Source: Micromonospora echinaurantiaca (lineage in GTDB: Bacteria > Actinomycetota > Actinomycetes > Mycobacteriales > Micromonosporaceae). From it: 64,000 nucleotides of DNA. A program made the position numbers and the translations under genes. Each line of letters begins with the position of its first letter. Within the stretch, counting starts at the first letter, position 1. Below, piece by piece: positions 17,878 through 27,525 of the stretch. The DNA lies in NCBI RefSeq assembly GCF_900090235.1, contig NZ_LT607750.1, positions 5,571,001 through 5,635,000 on the forward strand. The letters run 5' to 3'. The notes under the pieces were generated by a model. The model made no database searches. It saw nothing but the letters and a program-made list of their open reading frames with translations, and was not told the DNA's origin.

Positions 17878-17883
17878 TAGGGT
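17878..17883 (+). promoter_or_regulatory. -10 element for the acidic-protein gene
   Basis: TAGGGT, a common actinobacterial -10 form, lies 69 bases before the GTG start at 17953. It lies in the divergent gap opposite padR. No matching -35 box is evident. Confidence 0.4.
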
Positions 17884-17952
17884 ATGTGCCCAGAGTCACT
17901 CGCCGGCACGGGACGCCGACGGGTGGGCAACCCGAAGCACACGGAGGTCAGC

Positions 17953-18882
17953 GTGGCCCGTCAGTCGCCCCAACGGCCCGACGCCGACGAGCCGGAGCTC
18001 GACGAGACCGAGGGCAGCGTCGAGTCCGACACGGCGTCCGCGTCGGCCGAGGCCGCCCGCGCGCTCTGGGAGGAGCTGCGGATCGACCCGGTGGAGATCG
18101 CCCTGCCCGCCGGCACCGGCTACACGCTGCGGGCGTACCGGCCGGCCCGGGAGCTGACCCCCACCGACGTCGCCGAGCGCGACCAGGACGACCCGTTCCT
18201 GGCCCGTCGCCAGGTGGTCGAGGAGGACGAGGACGACGAGACCGTCGTGATCCTCGACGAGCAGGTCGCCCAGGAGTTCGCCGAGAGCGACGAGGAGGAG
18301 ACGAAGTCCCGCCGCCGCGCCAAGGGCGGCAAGGACGACGAGGACGCCGAGGACGCCGAGGCGGAGGAGGCCGAGGCCGAGGACGAGGCGGGCGACGAGG
18401 AGGTCCCGGTCTTCCTCAGCCACCGGGGCCGGCTGTTGCTGTTCAAGACCCCGGAGTCGCTGGTCAGCTTCGTCCGCTCGGGCGCGCCCAACGATCTGTC
18501 CCAACTGGACAGTTGGAATGAATTGTCCGAACGGGTGGAGCCGGCCGACATCGCCCCGTTGGACGAGGACATCTACGAGCTGGACCTGGTGGTCGAGAAC
18601 CTGCGCGGCGGGCACGACGCCTGGGACACCACCCTGCTGATCGAGGCCGGCGAGATCGCCCGCGACCTGTCGTACGCGCTGCGCCTGCCGGCCGTGCTGG
18701 ACATGCTCTCCGCCGGCTCCAGCCTCGACGACCTGGACGAGGCGCTGCGGGCCACGGTCAACGGCGGCATCGGCGGCTTCCTCGGCCGGCGGCGGCTGAA
18801 GAAAATCGGGGCACAAACCGCAAGTCTGGGTTGGCGCACCATTGTCGGCAAGATCTCTGCGGTCGTGGACTGGCGCGACTGA
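17953..18882 (+). CDS. Conserved acidic protein of unknown function
   Basis: A 309-residue cytoplasmic protein. Residues about 50-75 hold IALPAGTGYTLRAYRPA. A long acidic, coiled tract (about residues 90-155, runs of Glu/Asp/Ala with a KSRRRAKGG island) follows. The C-terminal half is more ordered (PVFLSHRGRLLLFKTPESLVSFV through LGWRTIVGKISAVVDWRD). I chose GTG at 17953 because GGAGG precedes it and the upstream residues are atypical. It sits 64 bases before the transposase-like gene in the same direction. I do not recognise a function. Similar actinobacterial proteins are sometimes labelled primosomal, which I cannot support. Confidence 0.65.
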   Translation: MARQSPQRPDADEPELDETEGSVESDTASASAEAARALWEELRIDPVEIALPAGTGYTLRAYRPARELTPTDVAERDQDDPFLARRQVVEEDEDDETVVILDEQVAQEFAESDEEETKSRRRAKGGKDDEDAEDAEAEEAEAEDEAGDEEVPVFLSHRGRLLLFKTPESLVSFVRSGAPNDLSQLDSWNELSERVEPADIAPLDEDIYELDLVVENLRGGHDAWDTTLLIEAGEIARDLSYALRLPAVLDMLSAGSSLDDLDEALRATVNGGIGGFLGRRRLKKIGAQTASLGWRTIVGKISAVVDWRD

Positions 18883-18946
18883 CGCGTTCCAGGGAGCATC
18901 AGTCTCTGGCAGAGAAAGACCTGTGTCCCGGGAGGAGGACGACGCC

Positions 18947-21298
18947 GTGGCGCTCGTGCGCGTGTACTGCGGTCTGGCCTCGGCGGATCCGGCCGACCGA
19001 CCGGCTTCGGCCGGTTCGACGCTGACGTCCGCTGTGGTCGACGACGCAGGCCGTCTGCTGCATGTCTGCGAGATCGGCGACGACGCGGCGGGCTACGCCC
19101 AGCTGGTCGCGCTGCTCGTGGAGCGGTCGGGCGGGCCGAGCGGTGCGGCGATCGCCGCGGACAGCGACGACCACACGGTCACCTCGCTGCTCAGCGCGGC
19201 GGGCCGCCCACTGGCGATCGCCGACGACGACTCGGTCGACGACTTCGCCGAGCGGTTCGCCGACGACGACTCGCTGGAGGAGATGCAGTCCCCGCCCGCC
19301 GAGCGGCGCGCGGTCGGCCTGGCCCGCGCCCTGCAGGCCGGCGCGCTCTCCGCGATCACCCTGCCGGCGCACCGCGACCTCGCCGGCTACAAGCAGGTGC
19401 TCGCCGCGCACGCCGCGCTGGCCAGCGGCCGGCACTCGGCCGCCGTGGCGCTGCGCGAGGTGCTCCGCGAGCTCTACCCGGCCGCGCTGCGCGCCTACCC
19501 GGACCCGGCCGAGCCGGTCCCACTGGCCGTCCTCGACGCCCTGCCGGAGCCTGGCATGCTGGCCGGCACCGTCGCCCGGGGCCGGGAGGTCTCCGTCGCC
19601 GCCGACGCGGTGGCGGCTCACCTCGCCGCGGACGGCGTGGCCGAGGCCGAGGAGATCGAGGAGGCGGTGACCGCGCTGCGGGTGGCCATCTCCGAGACGC
19701 CCCGGCGGGCGACCGTGAACCGCGCCCTCACCGCTGCCGTGGCGGAGACCGTACGCCAGGCCGTCGCCTCGGTCCGTGCCTGCGACGCCGGCTGCGAGGC
19801 ACTGGTCGGCGCGCTCAGCGCCCGGGTCAGCGCGCCCGCGCCGGCCGCGCCCGGCCGCCGCGCCGCCGGCCGCCGGGCCGAGCCGACCGGCGACCGGCCC
19901 GGCCTGACCACCAGCACCGCCGGGCTGCGCACCATCCGGCCGGCCGAGCAGCCGACCCCGTCCGGCGGGCGGCGCAGCCGTCCCGAGCCGGTTTCCGGCA
20001 CCACTCCCCCGCCGGCGCCCCGCCCGCTCGGCCCGCCGCCGGTCGCCCCGGCGCCGGTCGCCCCGCCGCCGGTCGCGCCACAGCCGGTCGCGCCACAGCC
20101 GGTCACCCCGGCCGCGGCGGCCGGCACCCCGGTCTCCGGCGCGCCGAGCCACACCGAGCCGGCCCGCCGGGTGGACGCCCCGACCAACCGGCCGGTCTCC
20201 GCGCCGCCGCCACCGCCACCCGGGATCACCCCGATCGCGCCCGCGCAGCGCGGCGCGGTGCCGCCGGCCGAGGCGGGTGAGCCGTTCCGGCCCACGCTGA
20301 CCACCGCGGCGATCAACAGCGCGCGTGCCGAGCGGCAGCGCACCGTCATCCCGCCCCGCCCGAAGACCAACGGCGAGGCGCCCACCGGCGGGTTCAGCGC
20401 CACCGACCTCAGCATTCCGGTGCCCACGCCCCGACCGGGCAAGGAAGCCGCCCCACCGGGCTCCCGGGCCAACTGGCCGCTGGTCAACAACCCGGAGGAT
20501 CCGGCCGACAGCTCCGCCAACAACCCGGTCGTCGGCTCGTACGGCGACCGGGGCGGGCGCGGCGTGGACGCACCGACCGATCCCGGGGCGGAGCGTCGGG
20601 TCACCCCGCCGTGGCTCGCCGACGACCTGCCCCAGGAGCCGCCGATGCTGCGGCTGGTTGAGCCCCCGCCGATGGCCGACCGGGCACTGCGCGACGGGCC
20701 GAACCCGCCCACCGACCCGCAGCTGGAGAACCCGCCGCTGCGCCTGGTCGACCGCGAGGAGGCCCCGCGCAACGGCCGGCCGGCCGCCCCGCGTGCCGAG
20801 CGCCCGGCGCCCGAGCACCGGCCGGCGCCGCCGGTGGAGCGGCGTCCCCCGCCCGTCTCCGACGAGGGCGACGGTGACCTGCTGATCTTCGCCCAGGCGA
20901 AGTCCGCCTGGTTCGTGGGGCACGGCGACTCGGCGGCCGACCTGGACTGGTCGACCACTGCCGACACCGGCTGGCAGGCGGCCGAGCAGGCGGCCCGGCC
21001 GTCGGTCGGTGCCGAGACCAAGGCCGGGCTGCCCAAGCGGGTCCCCCAGGCCAACCTCGTCCCCGGCTCCCCGCTGCGCGAGGAGCGTCCACTGCGGATC
21101 GTCCGGGACGCGGCGAGCCTCGCCGAGAACACCACCGGCTACTTCCGCGGCTGGCGTCGCGGGCAGGAGATCGGCGGGTTCGCGGTCGGCGGCCGGCCGG
21201 GCCGCGAGGCCGCCGGCGGCTGGGACTTCACCCGCGACACCGGTGACCGCGACGACGATCGGGAGTACGAGTACCGCTCGGCCGGCTACCGCTCCTGA
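18947..21298 (+). CDS. Domesticated IS110-transposase-like protein with a conservon-kinase-type tail
   Basis: A 783-residue protein starting at GTG after GGGAGGAGG. Residues 1-200 follow the layout of the IS110-family DEDD domain: RVYCGLA at the start, VVDDAGRLLHV, LLSAAGRPLAI, ERRAVGLARALQAGAL (about 119-134), LREVLRELYPAALRAY (about 168-182) and LAVLDALPEP. The acidic residues expected in the KTDxxDA and first-strand positions are replaced, so it should be catalytically dead. The middle 350 residues are Pro/Ala-rich and disordered. The C-terminus carries KSAWF, TADTGW, GLPKRVPQANLVPG (from about 694) and GYFRGWRRG, motifs shared with the neighbouring conservon kinase. No flanking repeats or IS ends are seen. 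The role is unknown. Confidence 0.65.
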   Translation: MALVRVYCGLASADPADRPASAGSTLTSAVVDDAGRLLHVCEIGDDAAGYAQLVALLVERSGGPSGAAIAADSDDHTVTSLLSAAGRPLAIADDDSVDDFAERFADDDSLEEMQSPPAERRAVGLARALQAGALSAITLPAHRDLAGYKQVLAAHAALASGRHSAAVALREVLRELYPAALRAYPDPAEPVPLAVLDALPEPGMLAGTVARGREVSVAADAVAAHLAADGVAEAEEIEEAVTALRVAISETPRRATVNRALTAAVAETVRQAVASVRACDAGCEALVGALSARVSAPAPAAPGRRAAGRRAEPTGDRPGLTTSTAGLRTIRPAEQPTPSGGRRSRPEPVSGTTPPPAPRPLGPPPVAPAPVAPPPVAPQPVAPQPVTPAAAAGTPVSGAPSHTEPARRVDAPTNRPVSAPPPPPPGITPIAPAQRGAVPPAEAGEPFRPTLTTAAINSARAERQRTVIPPRPKTNGEAPTGGFSATDLSIPVPTPRPGKEAAPPGSRANWPLVNNPEDPADSSANNPVVGSYGDRGGRGVDAPTDPGAERRVTPPWLADDLPQEPPMLRLVEPPPMADRALRDGPNPPTDPQLENPPLRLVDREEAPRNGRPAAPRAERPAPEHRPAPPVERRPPPVSDEGDGDLLIFAQAKSAWFVGHGDSAADLDWSTTADTGWQAAEQAARPSVGAETKAGLPKRVPQANLVPGSPLREERPLRIVRDAASLAENTTGYFRGWRRGQEIGGFAVGGRPGREAAGGWDFTRDTGDRDDDREYEYRSAGYRS

Positions 21299-21321
21299 CG
21301 GCGGCACCCGCACCAGACAGC

Positions 21322-21363
21322 GCGCCCCCGGTCACTGTGGACGTCCACAGTGACCGGGGGCGC
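21322..21363. terminator. Perfect 21-bp palindrome after the transposase-like gene
   Basis: The arms 21322-21342 and 21343-21363 are exact reverse complements with no spacer, 23 bases after the stop. It is a strong terminator candidate for the rightward transcript. The following 294 bases (21364-21657) contain no supported gene, only GC-rich sequence. Confidence 0.7.
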
Positions 21364-21657
21364 TGTCGCGCTACCGGCCATCGCCGGCGACCGGCCGGCA
21401 TGGACAGCCGCGGCGGTGATCGCCGACATTTCCACGGCCGGTGGCCCGCGGTTCCACCGCGCACGGCCGTGCCGCCCGCACGCCGCCCGTCAGCGGCGCC
21501 AGGGCGGGCCCGGCACCCCTGAGGCGCCAGCGTGGCAGGTCCGCCCGCCAGCGGGCGCTACAAAGGGCTGGACGGCCACGCTGGCGGGCAGGCGCGGCGC
21601 AACCCCCGCGAAACCACCCGGGACCGGACGGCGACGTCACCGGACCGGGGCAGCACG

Positions 21658-21691
21658 CAGCGCCCGGTGGCGGAAGGACCACCGGGCGCTG
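21658..21691 (-). terminator. Terminator of the conservon operon
   Basis: Perfect 13-base arms (21658-21670 and 21679-21691, CAGCGCCCGGTGG and its complement) with an eight-base loop, starting 10 bases past the cvnD stop on the minus strand. Confidence 0.75.
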
Positions 21692-21701
21692 GGCGGAACG
21701 A

Positions 21702-22316
21702 TCAGGCCGGCGCGACCTGGCGCGAGCGACGCATGGTGAGCACGTACTCGACCAGCGAGATCAGCACGTGCTTCGTCGACTCCCGGTTGCGGGCGTCGCA
21801 GGCCACCACCGGCACGTCGCTCGAGATCGCCAGCGCGTCCCGGACGTCCTGCGGGTCGTGGTACTGCATCCCGTCGAAGCAGTTGATGGCCACCAGATAC
21901 GGCAGCCGCCGGTGCTCGAAGAAGTCGATCGCCGCGAAGCAGTCGGCCAGCCGGCGGGTGTCCACCAGCACGACCGCGCCGATCGCCCCGCGCACCAGTT
22001 CGTCCCACATGAACCAGAAGCGGGTCTGACCCGGCGTACCGAACAGGTACAGGATCAGGTCACGGTCGATCGAGATACGGCCGAAGTCCATCGCCACCGT
22101 GGTCGTCGTCTTACCCGGCACCTGCCGGTTGTCGTCGACGCCCACGCCGGCGGAGGTCATGATGGCCTCCGTGGTCAGCGGCGTGATCTCCGAGACCGAG
22201 CCGACCAGCGTCGTCTTGCCGACGCCGAAGCCACCGGCGATAACGATCTTCGCCGACGTCACGCGCCCGCTCGGGGTCGGCGGGCGGTGCGACATGTCAG
22301 AGCCTGCGAAGTCCAC
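21702..22316 (-). CDS. Conservon GTPase (CvnD-type)
   Basis: Ras/Arf-like small GTPase, last gene of the conservon, 204 residues. The nucleotide motifs are clear: G1 GGFGVGKTT, G3-like YLFGTPGQ and G4 NCFD, with VDTRRLADCFAAIDFFE between them. In Streptomyces such proteins work with a membrane kinase, a roadblock protein and a DUF742 protein as a G-protein-coupled-like signalling unit. I chose the GTG at 22316, giving (V)DFAGSD, since this N-terminus is typical; it overlaps cvnC by 20 bases. An ATG at 22295, one base after the cvnC stop, is the alternative. Confidence 0.92.
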   Translation of the reverse strand: MDFAGSDMSHRPPTPSGRVTSAKIVIAGGFGVGKTTLVGSVSEITPLTTEAIMTSAGVGVDDNRQVPGKTTTTVAMDFGRISIDRDLILYLFGTPGQTRFWFMWDELVRGAIGAVVLVDTRRLADCFAAIDFFEHRRLPYLVAINCFDGMQYHDPQDVRDALAISSDVPVVACDARNRESTKHVLISLVEYVLTMRRSRQVAPA

Positions 22317-22674
22317 TCAGCACCCTCTCCAGCAGTTCAGTGCCCACCGCGTCGTCCGAGTCGTCCAGGATGGTCGGCTCGTGGACCGCGACCAGGCCGT
22401 CCGTCGCCATGTCGGCGATGAGCACCCGGGCCACACCGAGCGGGAGCTGCATTCGCGCCGCGATCTCGGCTAGCGACTGCACGCGTCCGTCACACAGCGC
22501 GGCGATGTACTGGTGCTCGCGACCCTGGCCGCCACTGCCGTTGGCAGCGGCCCGGCCGCGCACCGTCGTCTCGACGAGCGCCTCCAGCGCGATGTCGAGT
22601 CGGGGGCGGGTACGACCACGGGTCACGGCGTATGGACGGACCAACGCTCCGGTCGGTTCGTCACGATCAACCAT
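22297..22674 (-). CDS. Conservon DUF742 protein (CvnC-type)
   Basis: A 125-residue winged-helix-like DUF742 protein. It begins MVDRDEPTGALVRPYAVTRGRTRP and contains LCDGRVQSLAEIAARMQLPLGVARVLIADMATDGLV, typical of the family. I chose the ATG at 22674 because AAGGAGGTGAG sits upstream at good spacing; a start ten codons earlier lacks that support. It lies between the roadblock and GTPase genes, as in other conservons. Confidence 0.92.
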   Translation of the reverse strand: MVDRDEPTGALVRPYAVTRGRTRPRLDIALEALVETTVRGRAAANGSGGQGREHQYIAALCDGRVQSLAEIAARMQLPLGVARVLIADMATDGLVAVHEPTILDDSDDAVGTELLERVLSGLRRL

Positions 22675-22772
22675 GTCGCCGCTCACCTCCTTCGTACCCG
22701 ACACCGGCTCCCTCCGTCGGAGCCCGTCCGTCCCGTCGTTGCCGCCCCGCCGACCTCAAGGTCAGCAGAACG

Positions 22773-23177
22773 TCAGCCCAGCATGCCCGCGGCCGCGCGC
22801 GGCTGCGGGGTCAACGCGTCGCCCACCCGGTCGACCAGCAACGCCATCTCGTAACCGACCTGCCCGACGTCGCAGCTGCGGGCGGCGAGCACGGCGAACG
22901 ACGAGCCGTCCGAGATGGACATCAGGAACAGGAAGCCATTGTCCATCTCGACCACCGTCTGCAGCACCGCGCCGCCCTCGAAGCAGCGGGCCGCGCCCTG
23001 GGTCAGGCTGACCAGGCCGGACGCGATCGCGGCCAGCTGGTCGGCCCGGTCCCGCGGGAGGTCCCGTGACGACGCGAGGAGCAGGCCGTCCGCGGAGACG
23101 GCGACCGCGTGCGCGACACCGGGAACCCGATCGGCGAAGTTGGCGAGCAGCCAACCGAGATCCTGCGTAGTAGTCAT
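22773..23177 (-). CDS. Conservon roadblock/LC7 protein (CvnB-type)
   Basis: A 134-residue roadblock/LC7-domain protein: [35 protein letters not shown] followed by the [20 protein letters not shown] helix. Such proteins act as GTPase regulators or scaffolds in conservons. Its ATG overlaps the kinase stop in an ATGA junction, with GAAGG just upstream, so its synthesis is coupled to the kinase. Confidence 0.94.
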   Translation of the reverse strand: MTTTQDLGWLLANFADRVPGVAHAVAVSADGLLLASSRDLPRDRADQLAAIASGLVSLTQGAARCFEGGAVLQTVVEMDNGFLFLMSISDGSSFAVLAARSCDVGQVGYEMALLVDRVGDALTPQPRAAAGMLG

Positions 23178-26100
23178 CCTTCTTGCTCCTTCTGCCCGCT
23201 CCCGGCCACCGGGCCTGAGCCAGACTGCGAGGATTGCTGCCCTCCCGGAGTCGCCTCCGGGCTGGTCGGGTTGCTGTCGGACGGGTGGCTACGCCCTCGC
23301 TGGACGCCACGGTGGTAGGCGGAGAGCAGGCCGCGCACGGACTCCGGCGTCCGCCGCTGCACCGAGGTGGTCGGCTTCTCCACCGCGCCGGGCACCAGCT
23401 GGGCCATCGGGGTGCGCTTCGGCAGACCCGTCGGGGTGGTGGCCGCCACCGGCACCTCACTGGCGGCCGACGCCGCCCGCCAGCCCTCGTCGGCCGCGGT
23501 CGCCCAGCCGCCGCCCTCGCTGGGCTGCGGACGACGGGTGGGGAGGCTCCCGGCGGACGCGGGTCGCGCCCCACCGTTCGCTGTGGCCCCGTTCTCGCGC
23601 GGCGCTCCTCCGGCCGTCGGTGTCTGTGCCATCGGTGCGTTACCTGTCGTTGCGGGTGGTGTCTGCGGCACGGCGCGACCCGCCGCGTCGACCTTGCTGA
23701 ACTGCTGGGTCGCGGCGGAACCGTTCGTCGCCGGCTGCCGGGCGCCAGCCGCCTCCTCCGGCCCCGGTCGCCGGGTACGGAACCAGGCCGACTCGAGCTC
23801 CCGGAAGATCGGCAGCTCCATCGTCTCGTCCGCGTACCGCTGCCGGTTCTGCGGCTGCGGGGTGGTCGGCCGAGCCGGCGCGGGCGGAGCAGCCGGCGTG
23901 GCCGGCGTGGCGGCCGGTCGGACCGCCGGGGCCGCCGCCTGGTTCGGCGCGGTCGGCTGGTCCGTACGCGGCATCCGCGGCAGCTCGGTGGTCATGTCGA
24001 GCGCGGCGGCCAGCCGCTCGGGCACCGGCGGCGTGGCCGGGTCCGCCCCGGCGACCGGTGGCCAGGCCGGCGGCGCCGAGGTGTTCGGCGGTGTCACCGG
24101 GCGCTGCGGCAGCGGGCCACCGGGCGGCGACGAGATCGGCTGACCGGAGACCGGCATGCCCGACACCGGCGACGCGGAGACCGGCATCCCGGAGACCGGG
24201 GACGACGAGACCGGCATCCCGGAGACCGGCGGCGAGGAGACCGGTCCGGCGTACGGCGGCCCGGAGTACGGCTGGCCCGAGTACGGCGGCGCCGAGTGCG
24301 GCGGCACCGGCGGAGCCGACACCGGCGGCGGGAAGTACGGCTGCGCCTCCGGGCTGCTCGGCAGCTGCCGCGGGATGCCGGACTGCTGACCGGTGGTGGC
24401 CGGGTCGCCGTCGGTCGCCCGCCGCTGCGGCAGCGGGTCGATCGGCTGGCCGTTGGAGGTACGCGGGCCGAACGCGTCGCCGCCGCTGGCCGCGGTCGCG
24501 CCGGTGAGGTCCGACCAGGCCGGCATGCTCCGGCCGGCGCCGGCCGGAGCCGGGCTGCCGGTGCCGTTGGCAGGTGCCGGCTCGAACGGCCGGCCGCCCA
24601 GGGTGACCTGGTTGCCGGAACCGCTCGGCCGCGGGCTGTTGGGCAGGTTGCCGAGGGCCGGCAGCGCACCGAAGGCGGGCGCCGGACCGGAGGACGGCGC
24701 GTTGCCCGCGGGCAGCGCCGGGGCCGACTGGGCCCGCCCGGCGAGCGCCCGGGGCACCAGCACCGACGGCGGCAGCGTGACATCCGCCACAGTGCCCCGG
24801 TCAGCACCTGGCCGCAGCTCGACCTTCACCCCGTGCCGGGACGCCAGCCGGGCGACCACGACCAGGCCCATCATCCGGGAGACGGCCACGTCCACCTGCG
24901 GCGGCGTGGCGAGCCGCTCGTTGAGTTCGTGCAGCTGGTCGGGGCTGATGCCGATACCGCGGTCCTCGACGTAGAGCGAGGCGCGGTCGCCGACCCGGCG
25001 GGCCTCGATCAGCACCTGCGAGTCCGGCGGCGAGAACGCGGTGGCGTTGTCGAACAGCTCGGCGACCAGGTGGACCAGGTCGTTGACGGCGTGCGCGGCG
25101 ACCTCGATGTCCCGGTCGATGACCCCGAACTCGATCCGGGTGTAGTGCTCGACCTCGGACTGCGCGGCCCGGAGCACGTCGATCAGCGCGGCCGGCTCCC
25201 GCTGCACGCGGGTCGAGTCGGCGCCCGCGAGGACCAGCAGGTTCTCGTCGTTGCGGCGCATCCGGGTGGCCAGGTGGTCCAGCTGGAACAGCTCGGCCAG
25301 CCGGTCCGGGTCCTCCTCGCCGCGCTCCAGCCGGTCGAGGTGACCGATCAGCCGGTCGACCAGGATCTGCGACCGACGGGCCAGGTTGACGAACATCGTC
25401 GCGACGGAGGCGCGCAGCGCGGCCTGCTCGGCGGCGGTCCGGACGGCCTCCAGGTGGACGGCGTTGAACGCCTCGGTCACCTGACCGAACTCGTCCTTGC
25501 TGCGCACCGGCAGCGGCTCGGCGATCTGGTTGGCCAGCTGGGTCGGCGTCAGCTGCCCGGTGACCTGCGGGTCACGCAGCCGGGCCACCGCCTGCGGCAG
25601 GCCGTACTGGGCGACCGAGAGGGCGCCCTGGCGCAGGTCGCGCAGCGAGCGGGCCATCGAGCGGGCGACCAGATAGGCGAAGAGGATGGCCAGCAGCAGC
25701 ATGCTCAGCAGCAGGCCGGACTCCAGGAAGACCTGGCGCTGCACGTCCGAGCGGAGGTCGTCGGCCAGGGCGACCACGTCGCGGTCGAACTTCGACTCCG
25801 CGGTGCGATGCAGGTCGGCGTACGCCACCATCGCCGCGTCCCACTGGTTGGCGTCGAACGGCGCGCCGGCCAGGGTGTCGCTTCTGTTGGTACCGGTTAC
25901 CCAGCTGCTGTACTGGAGCGCCTCGCGCCGGTCGGGACCGGCGATGGTGCGCAGGTAGAAGTCGGTCTCGGCCTGGTTGGCGACCACATCGAAGCTCTGC
26001 TTCGCCTGGGTCTGGCCGGTGGCGCTGGCGATGTAGTCGTTCCGCAGGGTCGCGGTGAATTCCTTGCGGATCAGCGCCAGGTGCACCACGTTCCGCTGCT

Positions 26101-26728
26101 GGGAGAGGGCCTCCTTGCCACGGGCGGTGGCGGTGGCCGCGCGCATCCGGTCGCTCAGGTTGTTGTCGCCGGCGAGCTGGGTGGCCGAGTCCCGGACAGC
26201 GAGGATCCCGTTGATCAGCTCGTCGTAGCTCCGCTGCGCGTCGACGAGCCCCTGCTTGCCGTTGAGCACCTGACTGCGGGCGGCGGGCAGGTCCCTGAGC
26301 AACTGGTCGATCTCGTCGAGATGCCCGTCGAGGCTCGACGGCAGGTCCTCGAGCTCGGTCCGCTGGGAGGAGTAGGGCACCCGCGCCTGGTCGACCCGAC
26401 CGCTCGCCTGGTTGTACGCGTCCTTGAACGGGTCCGCCTGCGCCGGCGGCGCGCCGAGCAGCCGCAGCGCGGCCGTCCGCTCGTCCTGGAGGGTGTCGAC
26501 CAGCTCCCCGGAGTAGCCGACCAGGCTGGCCAGCTCGCCGGCCCGGTTGGCGTTGTTGAGCGTCTGCAGGTGGTCGACGAGACCACTGGTACCCACGACG
26601 ACCGTGGCGATGGTCGGCACGATCATGATGAGACCGAGCTTGGACCAGATCGGCATGTCGCGGAGCCGACCGGCCGGCCGGCGCAGCCGCGACAGGAAAG
26701 AGCCCGCCGTCTTTGGCCGTTTGCTCAC
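23174..26728 (-). CDS. Conservon sensor histidine kinase (CvnA-type, nitrate-sensor-like)
   Basis: A 1184-residue membrane kinase. A first membrane helix ([16 protein letters not shown]) is followed by an extracellular NIT-type helical sensor domain of about 280 residues, a second helix ([17 protein letters not shown]), a HAMP-like linker, the phospho-acceptor region [21 protein letters not shown] and the ATPase N-box [12 protein letters not shown]. The last 480 residues are Pro/Ala-rich and unstructured, with a decapeptide repeat. They end in [26 protein letters not shown] and GYxRGxxRG-like (AYHRGVQRG) motifs. I chose GTG at 26728 (GAGGG upstream) over a TTG 14 codons earlier. Its ligand is unknown; the NIT domain only suggests a small-anion or redox signal. 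Confidence 0.9.
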   Translation of the reverse strand: MSKRPKTAGSFLSRLRRPAGRLRDMPIWSKLGLIMIVPTIATVVVGTSGLVDHLQTLNNANRAGELASLVGYSGELVDTLQDERTAALRLLGAPPAQADPFKDAYNQASGRVDQARVPYSSQRTELEDLPSSLDGHLDEIDQLLRDLPAARSQVLNGKQGLVDAQRSYDELINGILAVRDSATQLAGDNNLSDRMRAATATARGKEALSQQRNVVHLALIRKEFTATLRNDYIASATGQTQAKQSFDVVANQAETDFYLRTIAGPDRREALQYSSWVTGTNRSDTLAGAPFDANQWDAAMVAYADLHRTAESKFDRDVVALADDLRSDVQRQVFLESGLLLSMLLLAILFAYLVARSMARSLRDLRQGALSVAQYGLPQAVARLRDPQVTGQLTPTQLANQIAEPLPVRSKDEFGQVTEAFNAVHLEAVRTAAEQAALRASVATMFVNLARRSQILVDRLIGHLDRLERGEEDPDRLAELFQLDHLATRMRRNDENLLVLAGADSTRVQREPAALIDVLRAAQSEVEHYTRIEFGVIDRDIEVAAHAVNDLVHLVAELFDNATAFSPPDSQVLIEARRVGDRASLYVEDRGIGISPDQLHELNERLATPPQVDVAVSRMMGLVVVARLASRHGVKVELRPGADRGTVADVTLPPSVLVPRALAGRAQSAPALPAGNAPSSGPAPAFGALPALGNLPNSPRPSGSGNQVTLGGRPFEPAPANGTGSPAPAGAGRSMPAWSDLTGATAASGGDAFGPRTSNGQPIDPLPQRRATDGDPATTGQQSGIPRQLPSSPEAQPYFPPPVSAPPVPPHSAPPYSGQPYSGPPYAGPVSSPPVSGMPVSSSPVSGMPVSASPVSGMPVSGQPISSPPGGPLPQRPVTPPNTSAPPAWPPVAGADPATPPVPERLAAALDMTTELPRMPRTDQPTAPNQAAAPAVRPAATPATPAAPPAPARPTTPQPQNRQRYADETMELPIFRELESAWFRTRRPGPEEAAGARQPATNGSAATQQFSKVDAAGRAVPQTPPATTGNAPMAQTPTAGGAPRENGATANGGARPASAGSLPTRRPQPSEGGGWATAADEGWRAASAASEVPVAATTPTGLPKRTPMAQLVPGAVEKPTTSVQRRTPESVRGLLSAYHRGVQRGRSHPSDSNPTSPEATPGGQQSSQSGSGPVAGSGQKEQEG
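24147..24246 (-). repeat. 30-bp in-frame tandem repeat in the kinase tail
   Basis: Three units with an exact 30-base period begin at 24147, 24177 and 24207, and a fourth begins at 24237. On the minus strand each encodes a version of [10 protein letters not shown], extending into similar PYSGxP units. It is a low-complexity protein repeat in the disordered tail, prone to length variation by slippage. Confidence 0.8.
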
Positions 26729-26919
26729 GTCACCGCCCTCGCGATTCAGCGTCCGCGTTGCCCTGGGCAACGCCTAGCGGCCGACCCGGCGGGTCGGACC
26801 ATCCGAGATTCCATCACGCCGCCCGGCAAAGAGAAAGCCCAGGTTGGCCGTCGCGGACGGTGTGATGAGATGTTGATGCGATTTGATAGCAATCCGTCTG
26901 GCCGGAGTCACTGAAGGTA

Positions 26920-27525
26920 ATGAATCACCCCCACCGCGTCGTGCTGCTCGCGGGCCCCTCCGGGTCCGGAAAGTCGTACATAGCGCAGCGAACCGGGCTT
27001 CCGGTGCTGTGCCTGGACGACTTCTACAAGGACGGTGATGACCCTACGTTGCCGCGACGAAACGGCCAAGTGGACTGGGAGTCACCGCTGTCCTGGGACG
27101 CCGAGGCGGCGGTTGCGGCGATTACCCGGCTGGCCAGGGAGGGTCGGGCGGATGTGCCGGTCTATGCCATCGAGGCTGATCGTCGGGTGGCCACCCGGTC
27201 ATTTGACGTCGCCGGTTCGCCACTTTTCATCGCCGAAGGCATTTTTGCCGCCGACATCGTCGAGGAGTGCCGGCGACGGGGGGTGCTCGCCGGGGCGTAC
27301 GCCCTGCGGCGGCCGCGCGGCGCGACCTTCGTCCGCCGGCTGGCCCGCGACCTCGCCGAGCAGCGCAAGGCTCCCCGGGTGCTGATCCGGCGCGGGGTGG
27401 CGCTGCTGCGCGCCGAGCCGGCGGTACTGCGCCGGCAGACCGGCCTGGGCGCGGAGGCGGCCCGGGCCCGCCAGGTGCTGCGCGGGGTGGCCGGCCTGCT
27501 CGCCGGCCACCCGCACCGCCGGTGA
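26920..27525 (+). CDS. Uridine kinase-like P-loop kinase
   Basis: A 201-residue P-loop kinase of the uridine kinase/phosphoribulokinase group. Walker A is GPSGSGKS near the N-terminus. LCLDDFYKDGDDPTLP is the typical substrate and Asp motif after it, and SPLFIAEGIFAADIV is the second strand motif. The length agrees with Udk. It probably phosphorylates uridine or cytidine, in keeping with the surrounding salvage genes, though the exact substrate is not proven. The stop TGA abuts the stop of the convergent adenosine deaminase gene with no spacing. Confidence 0.8.
   Translation: MNHPHRVVLLAGPSGSGKSYIAQRTGLPVLCLDDFYKDGDDPTLPRRNGQVDWESPLSWDAEAAVAAITRLAREGRADVPVYAIEADRRVATRSFDVAGSPLFIAEGIFAADIVEECRRRGVLAGAYALRRPRGATFVRRLARDLAEQRKAPRVLIRRGVALLRAEPAVLRRQTGLGAEAARARQVLRGVAGLLAGHPHRR

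Noticed and set aside
18495..18535. Hairpin CTGTCC/GGACAG and CCAACT/AGTTGG inside the acidic-protein gene as a regulatory RNA element
   Set aside because: It lies well within coding sequence that reads as normal protein, and no independent signal supports a regulatory role.
18947..21298. An active insertion sequence at the transposase-like gene
   Set aside because: No terminal repeats, target duplication or recombinase catalytic residues are seen, and the protein has a long host-like C-terminal tail.
24147..24246. A CRISPR-like array, because of the regular 30-base period
   Set aside because: The repeats are contiguous without spacers, lie in frame inside a coding region and encode a Pro/Ser decapeptide repeat.
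23234..26914. A 1226-codon open frame on the plus strand opposite the conservon kinase gene
   Set aside because: It is Arg/Gly/His-rich shadow sequence produced by the high GC content. The minus-strand kinase has domains, ribosome site and operon context.
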